Shown here: piece after piece, positions 59,360 through 64,000 of the stretch
How positions within the stretch are numbered: the first letter of the stretch is position 1
Layout of the letters: each line of letters begins with the position of its first letter
Assembly: GCA_964502095.1 (NCBI GenBank)
Contig: CAZCUF010000011.1
Coordinates: 1 to 64,000 of the forward strand
Source: JACPVF01 sp964502095
GTDB taxonomy: Bacteria > Chloroflexota > Anaerolineae > Anaerolineales > Villigracilaceae
DNA: 64,000 nucleotides
Reading direction: 5' to 3'
Translations under genes and position numbers: made by a program
The notes under the pieces: model-generated
Database searches by the model: none
Seen by the model: the letters and a program-made list of their open reading frames with translations, nothing else
Told to the model about the DNA's origin: nothing

Positions 59360-60328
59360 ATGAATCTGAATGACGCATATGAATACTTCGAGGATCTCGA
59401 CGATCTCGATCAAGATACTGCAAGCCGATTGAATAGAAAAGTATCCAAAAAACGCGAATCGCACAAGCTGGAAGCGGACGCAAATCTATTTGTCCGCGCG
59501 CAGGAGGCGGCTCGCGAATTTAAGTTCACTTACAAAGCCGCTCGCTTCGAGGAAGCCTGGCTGTTATCTTCCCTGGCCGATATTGCCGGACAGCAATGGA
59601 TTTCAGATGTGTTGCGCAAGGTCAAGGCCGGGAAGGAGGCCTCCGTCTATCTTTGCAAAGCGGGCGCGGCGACCCCCGGCGCGGAATTCGTTGCGGCCAA
59701 AGTCTATCGTCCGCGCATGCTGAGAAATCTGCGCAATGACGGTATGTATCGCAATGGGCGCCCCGATCTTGACGAAGGAGGCCGTGTTGTAATAGATGGC
59801 GGCAAACTGCACGCCATGCAGAAGAAAACCGAGTATGGCCGCGCGCTGTTGCATCAATCCTGGATCGCGTATGAATTTACCTGCATGCAGGAATTGTGCG
59901 CGGCAGGCGCGGATGTACCCAGACCGTACGCGATGTCGAGTAATGTCATCGTGATGGACTATGTCGGCAATGAAGGCATGACCGCTCCGTCTTTGAGCGG
60001 GATCGATCTTGAGCCATCCGAAGCGAAACTGTTATTTGACCGCGTCTTGCGCAATATCGAGATCATGCTTGCAAACGAGCATATTCATGGCGATCTATCG
60101 GCGTATAACATCCTGTACTGGGATGGCGGCATTAAGCTGATTGATTTCCCGCAGGTTGTCTCGCCGAAAGCAAATCGCCGCGCCTTTGAGATCTTCCAGC
60201 GTGACGTACAGCGCGTCTGTGAATATTTTGCCGGGCAGGGCGTTGAACTCGATGCGCGCGCAATTGCACTTGATTTATGGACTTCACACGGCTATCGCGT
60301 TGCGAGCGCCGATACTGAAGGCGATTGA
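59360..60328 (+). CDS. RIO1-family serine protein kinase
   Basis: 322 residues from the ATG at 59360 (AAGGAA before it). The RIO kinase core is clear: nucleotide loop VKAGKEASVYLC at 88-99, lysine in AAKVYRP (K114), catalytic loop HGDLSAYNIL (D245, N250), and metal-binding LIDFPQ (D262). The N-terminal 85 residues are acidic then helical. RIO kinases act in ribosome maturation in archaea and eukaryotes; bacterial roles are poorly known. It sits behind a leader peptide and two terminators. Confidence 0.92.
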   Translation: MNLNDAYEYFEDLDDLDQDTASRLNRKVSKKRESHKLEADANLFVRAQEAAREFKFTYKAARFEEAWLLSSLADIAGQQWISDVLRKVKAGKEASVYLCKAGAATPGAEFVAAKVYRPRMLRNLRNDGMYRNGRPDLDEGGRVVIDGGKLHAMQKKTEYGRALLHQSWIAYEFTCMQELCAAGADVPRPYAMSSNVIVMDYVGNEGMTAPSLSGIDLEPSEAKLLFDRVLRNIEIMLANEHIHGDLSAYNILYWDGGIKLIDFPQVVSPKANRRAFEIFQRDVQRVCEYFAGQGVELDARAIALDLWTSHGYRVASADTEGD

Positions 60329-60341
60329 AGGACAAGACCGA

Positions 60342-61523
60342 TCATTGATTAACCTGCTCTGATTTCTTTCCCCATAAGCCATAGCCTGCGTTTCGGCGAA
60401 ATTCTCTGCGCGCGTATTGCTCGTGGATTTCCTCCACGTGAGCGATTTTTTCCTCAACGGCCGCTTCCAGCCATAAGCGGCCCTTTTCCGCGGTGGCGAG
60501 ACTACCCGCTCCGTACGCGCCTGTCTTTGTATCGTCATCCCAGGGTGGATTCGCGATCAGGGAGCCGCTCTCGATCCAGTCCATGAAATAGGATGGCGTG
60601 GCGATAAAGTCTGTTTCATCCACTACGCGCTCCATGTGACACAAGTCCGGGCGCAGATACAGCATGAACGATGTTTCCAGTTCGCCCGCGTGGCCCATGC
60701 CGCCAATCTTGGACTCCCGATATTTTTCCAGCGCGGCCGCACCGATCGGACCTGACGTATGCAGAAAAGACGTGGCGCAGAAAATGCGGCGATGGCGCTC
60801 CCCGGCATATTTCACTATATTGACGAGAAACGACATATTGCCGCCGTGCCCGCTCATGAAATAAAAACGGTCGAAGCCGCGTTCTGTAAGCGCGTCGATC
60901 ACAGCGACCCAGAAATCTTCGAAAGCGCGCCCGCCGGCATTCATTGTCGCGGCAAAGGAACTGCGATGCGCGCTCACTCCGAACGGCATGACCGGCAGAG
61001 TATAAGCGCGGGCTGAAGCCTTTCCGGCTGTTTCTTTTGCGATTGCGTCAATGATGATCGTATCCACAGAGAGGGGCAGGTGCAGGCCGTGTTGTTCTGT
61101 GTGCCCGATGGGGATCAAAATCACTTTGCCGCGCTCGGAATCGGGAGGTAGGGAATAGACTCCGGCCAATTGCGATGAGTGGGGCAGGGCGATGTACGAT
61201 TCGCCGTTGCGTTCGCGAATGAAGAATTGCGCATCCAACCCCTGCGGCGCCAGGCAATACACGCGCGTAAAGCCATCGTCGCGCAAACTGTCAAGCAGGT
61301 TTTCAACGTACGGGAAGAACACGGACTCTGGAATAGCGAGTCCACTGCCGCGCCAGCCGAACGGAAAAGATGGCAGGAGTCCGATTCGGCTGGGATTACC
61401 CAACGAAACGGTGAGCTGGCCCAAGTCATAGCCTGAGCCCAGCGGAAGAATGAGCGGCGTGTTACGCGCCAGATTTGCAACTTCCGGCCAGGTCAGGTGA
61501 TCGTAGTGAAAAAAATCAGTCAT
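60342..61523 (-). CDS. Creatininase-family metal hydrolase with degenerate N-terminal repeat
   Basis: 393 residues. The C-terminal two thirds is a normal creatininase/MftE-type domain (PIGHTEQHGLHLPLSVDT, SGHGGNMSFL, GHAGELETS), an amidohydrolase fold with two metals. The first about 130 residues (WPEVANLARNTPLILPLGS, PSFPFGWRGSG, VENLLDSLRDDGFTRVY) look like a second copy that has lost its metal ligands. A TATAAT on the minus strand (61549-61554) gives a short leader. The substrate is unknown. Confidence 0.85.
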   Translation of the reverse strand: MTDFFHYDHLTWPEVANLARNTPLILPLGSGYDLGQLTVSLGNPSRIGLLPSFPFGWRGSGLAIPESVFFPYVENLLDSLRDDGFTRVYCLAPQGLDAQFFIRERNGESYIALPHSSQLAGVYSLPPDSERGKVILIPIGHTEQHGLHLPLSVDTIIIDAIAKETAGKASARAYTLPVMPFGVSAHRSSFAATMNAGGRAFEDFWVAVIDALTERGFDRFYFMSGHGGNMSFLVNIVKYAGERHRRIFCATSFLHTSGPIGAAALEKYRESKIGGMGHAGELETSFMLYLRPDLCHMERVVDETDFIATPSYFMDWIESGSLIANPPWDDDTKTGAYGAGSLATAEKGRLWLEAAVEEKIAHVEEIHEQYARREFRRNAGYGLWGKKSEQVNQ

Positions 61524-61555
61524 TTAGTGGATTTCGCGTAGCCAATATATTATAA

Positions 61556-63412
61556 TTATTTCGGCAATAAATACCAATCTAAAAACTGCTCGAGCCGGGC
61601 ATACACGTCCAGCAGATTCTCGCGCCGCAGGAAGCCGTGCGGTTCATCGTCGTAGGTTTTATATTCGAAAGTTTTGCCTGCCTTGCGCAAAGCTTCAACC
61701 CACTCTTCGGAAGATTCCGGCGGAACGATTTCATCCAATAGCCCATGCAGGATAAGCACCGGTTTTTTTACGTTCTGCACTTCCGCGATGGGGGAGCCGT
61801 CCAGATATACCTGCCGATGCCTGGCGGGATGGCCGAGGAAGATTTCCGTGTAAAGACGAAGTTCGCGGCAACATTGCGCCCAGGAACTGAGCAAATTTGA
61901 ATCGCCGTATTTGGCCGCGCCGCAGGCGAAGAGATATTCAGGATCGCGCGAAAGCGAGCAGACCGTCAGATAGCCGCCATAACTGCCGCCAAAAACACCG
62001 ATGGCGGCGGGATCGATGCCCGGCATAGTTCTCAAATATTTTGCGCCGTATAAGCAATCCTGCGTATCGCCCTTGCCCCAATCTCCGTAGTTAAGATGCT
62101 CGAACTCCACGCCGAAACCTGTGGAGCCGCGATAATTCAACGCCAAAAATGTATAGCCTTTGGCAACCAGATATTGTGCAAGGATGTCCCATTCGAATCC
62201 GTACAACGAGGAGGGACCGCCGTGCGGATGCACGATCGCCGCTCCGTTCGATTTTTTCGGTTTGAAGAGCAGGGCCGGTATCTCGAGCCCATCGAAACTT
62301 TTATAGCTCACGCGCTCCGGCATCAGCATGTGGTTGAGCGTCAAAGCGGGCGATTGTGAGAATGTCAATTGAGTTGTTTGCCTGCTTTCGATATCGATGC
62401 GATGGATATCCGGAACGCGGATTGGAGATTCAAACTCAAAGGTCAGCGACTTGCCGTCCGGGGACCAGGTGGGACGGGAGTGGAATCCCAGCTCGCTTCT
62501 CAGCGCGGACACCTGTCCTGATTCCGGATCGATAAGAACCAGTTCGAACGACATATCGCGGTTCAACGTCGCGGCAATAGACTTGCCGTCCGGCGACCAG
62601 TCTATATCTGCAATATCGTAGCCTTCCTTCGTAACCTGATGCATTCCTTCGCCGCTGGCTTTGATCATCCACAGATCGTCGTGACCGGCTTCCTGCGAAA
62701 TAAACGCCAGCCATTCCCCGCCCGGCGACCAGCGCGGCGCCCACATGCGCACTTTGGGCAAGCCATGCACAAGATGGGTTTGACCGGTTGCCATATCCAG
62801 CAGGCGGATATCCAAACGATTCAAATCGTCGAAAGGGCGATAAACGAAAGCGATCTTTGTTCCATCCGGCGATGGTTGAGGATCCCAATGATCGCCGTTC
62901 GAGTCGGTGGTTAGCGCGCGCGGCCAGGCGCCTTCAATATCGGTGAGGATGAGTTGATCGGCATCATTGCGTTCCACGCCGACGATGATGCCGTGCGAAT
63001 CCGGCATCCATTTTGGGCTGGAGGCGGATGCGGTGAAATCGGTCAGCTTGCGCGGAAGCCCGCCGTCCACCGGAACAATATGAACATGATCTTTCATGGT
63101 AAATGCGATCCAGCGCGAGTCGGGCGACCACTGTGGAATTTCATCGTCCCAATACGGCACAAGTCCGCGCTCGGTGCTGATTCGGCTGGGCCAGCCCCCA
63201 TTTGACGGAAGCAGATAAACGTCGGAGAGAGTTTCGCTGTCTTTGATGAATGCGATAGTCTTTCCATCGGGCGATAACGCCTGGCAACGAATCCGTTCAA
63301 TCGAAGTGATCAGAGAAAGATTCCAGCCTGTTGGCGGCTTGAGGTCCGGCCGCGCGACCGACGGCCATCCGTTGCGCTCGTATTTTTCGACCAATTTGAC
63401 GGGTTTTTCCAT
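61556..63412 (-). CDS. S9-family (prolyl oligopeptidase-like) peptidase
   Basis: 618 residues from the ATG at 63412 with AAAGGAG before it. The N-terminal two thirds is a beta-propeller of WD/TolB-like blades (repeats of SPDGKTIAF / SPDSRWIAF type). The C-terminal alpha/beta-hydrolase has nucleophile Ser in GGSYGGYL, Asp in LLDEIVPPES and His in DEPHGF. No signal peptide, so cytoplasmic. It likely trims short or acylated peptides. The divergent gene is an oligopeptide-binding lipoprotein, so peptide use is a shared theme. Confidence 0.92.
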   Translation of the reverse strand: MEKPVKLVEKYERNGWPSVARPDLKPPTGWNLSLITSIERIRCQALSPDGKTIAFIKDSETLSDVYLLPSNGGWPSRISTERGLVPYWDDEIPQWSPDSRWIAFTMKDHVHIVPVDGGLPRKLTDFTASASSPKWMPDSHGIIVGVERNDADQLILTDIEGAWPRALTTDSNGDHWDPQPSPDGTKIAFVYRPFDDLNRLDIRLLDMATGQTHLVHGLPKVRMWAPRWSPGGEWLAFISQEAGHDDLWMIKASGEGMHQVTKEGYDIADIDWSPDGKSIAATLNRDMSFELVLIDPESGQVSALRSELGFHSRPTWSPDGKSLTFEFESPIRVPDIHRIDIESRQTTQLTFSQSPALTLNHMLMPERVSYKSFDGLEIPALLFKPKKSNGAAIVHPHGGPSSLYGFEWDILAQYLVAKGYTFLALNYRGSTGFGVEFEHLNYGDWGKGDTQDCLYGAKYLRTMPGIDPAAIGVFGGSYGGYLTVCSLSRDPEYLFACGAAKYGDSNLLSSWAQCCRELRLYTEIFLGHPARHRQVYLDGSPIAEVQNVKKPVLILHGLLDEIVPPESSEEWVEALRKAGKTFEYKTYDDEPHGFLRRENLLDVYARLEQFLDWYLLPK

Positions 63413-63443
63413 ATATAAACTCCTTTGACTACCTTTATGAAAT

Positions 63444-63457
63444 AGAGTATATACTCT
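63444..63457. promoter_or_regulatory. 14-base perfect palindrome AGAGTATATACTCT
   Basis: It lies 32 bases upstream of the peptidase start and contains TATACT on both strands, so it overlaps a likely -10 box. A dimeric repressor bound here could control the peptidase, the divergent peptide-uptake gene or both. Confidence 0.45.
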
Positions 63458-63479
63458 TTTCCTAAATAAAAAAATCCAG

Positions 63480-63485
63480 TACAAT
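63480..63485 (+). promoter_or_regulatory. -10 box TACAAT of the OppA-type leader transcript
   Basis: Located 12 bases before the small frame at 63498; the possible -35 (TTTTCC) is weak. Confidence 0.4.
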
Positions 63486-63497
63486 CTTTTGCAAGGA

Positions 63498-63551
63498 ATG
63501 ATGAACCGCTATTTCAGAGATCGTTCTTCTTTCATCAGAGATGACCGCTAG
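63498..63551 (+). CDS. Arg-rich 17-residue leader peptide candidate
   Basis: Frame MMNRYFRDRSSFIRDDR with AAGGA directly before the first ATG (a second ATG follows at 63501). Its stop codon abuts the first base of a 15-pair hairpin (63552) that ends in a broken T-run, the usual shape of a translational attenuator. Five of 17 residues are Arg, with two Phe. The peptide-binding lipoprotein gene lies beyond the hairpin. Expression is not proven. Confidence 0.5.
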   Translation: MMNRYFRDRSSFIRDDR

Positions 63552-63601
63552 GCAACTCGCGTGAGGCTGTGTTCTGCCCTCATGCGGGTTGCTTTCGTTT
63601 T
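63552..63601 (+). terminator. Attenuator-like hairpin before the peptide-binding lipoprotein
   Basis: Arms GCAACTCGCGTGAGG and CCTCATGCGGGTTGC pair over 15 positions with two G-U pairs and an 11-base loop, followed by TTTCGTTTT. It stands between a short frame and the gene at 63626. Confidence 0.68.
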
Positions 63602-63625
63602 AGACCAACAAAAGAGGAGAATGGC

Positions 63626-64000
63626 ATGAAACAAAAGATTTTCTATTTAATTGTGCTGGCCGCTTTGATTCTTTCGGCGTGCGGCACGCAGGCTTCATCT
63701 GCACCTGCCGTTTTGCATATCGGCTGGGATGAGAATCCAGATACATTGAACCCGGCCTACGCTTTTCTGACTCAAGCGTACACGGTCTTTGATCTGGTGT
63801 ACAGCACCCTGACCACCGAAGCGCCGGATGGAAAATATGTGGGCGTCCTGGCGAAAGATTGGTCTGTGGCCTCGGATGATATGACCTGGACTGTTCATTT
63901 GAAGAGCGGGATCAAATGGCATAACGGGGAAGCGTTCAAGGCCAGCGACCTTGCCTGGGCGATCAACGCCATCATGCAGGACCCCGATGGGTGGTCCACG
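63626..64000 (+). CDS. Family 5 ABC solute-binding lipoprotein (OppA/DppA-like), 3' truncated by window
   Basis: The first 125 codons are present. Lipoprotein signal MKQKIFYLIVLAALILSACG with the lipid Cys near residue 19, then the family opening VLHIGWDENPDTLNPAY, VYSTLTTEAPDGKYVGVLAKDW, and WTVHLKSGIKWHNGEAFKASDLAWAINAI. Such proteins capture oligopeptides, dipeptides or similar solutes outside the membrane for an ABC importer, whose permease genes would be expected beyond the window. AAGAGGAGA precedes the ATG. Confidence 0.92.
   Translation, partial: MKQKIFYLIVLAALILSACGTQASSAPAVLHIGWDENPDTLNPAYAFLTQAYTVFDLVYSTLTTEAPDGKYVGVLAKDWSVASDDMTWTVHLKSGIKWHNGEAFKASDLAWAINAIMQDPDGWST

Noticed and set aside
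63480..63601. T-box riboswitch before the lipoprotein gene
   Set aside because: The conserved T-box bulge (TGGNACCGCG-type) is absent; the leader-peptide reading fits better.
1..64000. CRISPR arrays, insertion sequences, integrases, phage genes, rRNA operons
   Set aside because: No direct-repeat arrays, transposase-like frames, terminal inverted repeats or rRNA sequence were recognised on either strand.

Overview
The window looks like a chromosomal segment of a bacterium of the phylum Chloroflexota, probably class Anaerolineae. This is inferred from the gene mix, without a database search. The mix includes a SUF operon with SufU and a Rieske protein, a group 3b [NiFe] hydrogenase, a K+-independent membrane pyrophosphatase, Thr/Pro-linked SH3/LysM surface proteins, an actinobacterial-style FHA/RodA cluster and many GT-C glycosyltransferases. 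No insertion sequence, phage, CRISPR array or rRNA was seen. Gene density is high and no gap reaches 300 bases.

Layout. 1-3.8 kb: end of a SUF Fe-S operon (sufD, an unknown basic protein, sufS, sufU, Rieske ferredoxin). 3.8-5.8 kb: a CopD-like membrane protein, a PIG-L deacetylase and a methyltransferase. 5.9-11 kb, minus strand: a hydrogenase operon in the order cNMP-binding protein, beta (Fe-S), gamma (FAD/2Fe-2S), delta (small), alpha (large), endopeptidase. 11-16 kb: hisS followed by its own tRNA-His, then glgA and malQ (glycogen). 16-20 kb: a giant soluble-adenylyl-cyclase-like protein. 20-22.9 kb: YbaK, EamA, superoxide dismutase, ferredoxin. 22.9-28.1 kb, minus strand: zinc-ribbon protein, FhaA-like, FhaB-like, mtnP and a RodA-PBP fusion with a dead transpeptidase site. 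28.2-32.4 kb: paired SH3 proteins, an A-type Fe-S carrier, hppA. 32.5-43.4 kb: envelope glycan genes (sulfatase-like, GT2, GT-C) around mutS. 43.5-49.5 kb: gpmA, an FAD/Fe-S oxidase, two RNA-modifying enzymes, a CAP-LysM protein. 49.7-53.3 kb: a heterodimeric ABC exporter. 53.4-56.3 kb: a two-gene STAND-type cassette. 56.5-59.1 kb: a lipoprotein-LivH-LivM fusion. 59.1-64 kb: a RIO kinase behind a leader-peptide attenuator, a creatininase-like hydrolase, an S9 peptidase, and an OppA-type lipoprotein (cut by the window end) behind a second leader-peptide/terminator unit.

How it fits together. cAMP made by the cyclase at 16-20 kb could be the ligand of the cNMP-binding protein that opens the hydrogenase operon. 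The FHA/RodA cluster, glycosyltransferases, SH3/LysM proteins and LivHM fusion point to an active single-membrane envelope. Several genes have a TATAAT-like box only about 7-20 bases before the start codon, so leaderless or very short-leader transcripts seem common.

Strongest candidates for new biology: (1) the STAND pair at 53.4-56.3 kb, where two neighbouring proteins share a Gly/Asn/Val motif at facing termini, resembling amyloid-type NLR signalling; (2) the promoter, 20-codon leader peptide and tandem terminators ahead of the RIO kinase; (3) the RodA-pseudoPBP fusion; (4) the sAC-like cyclase near a cNMP-linked hydrogenase.
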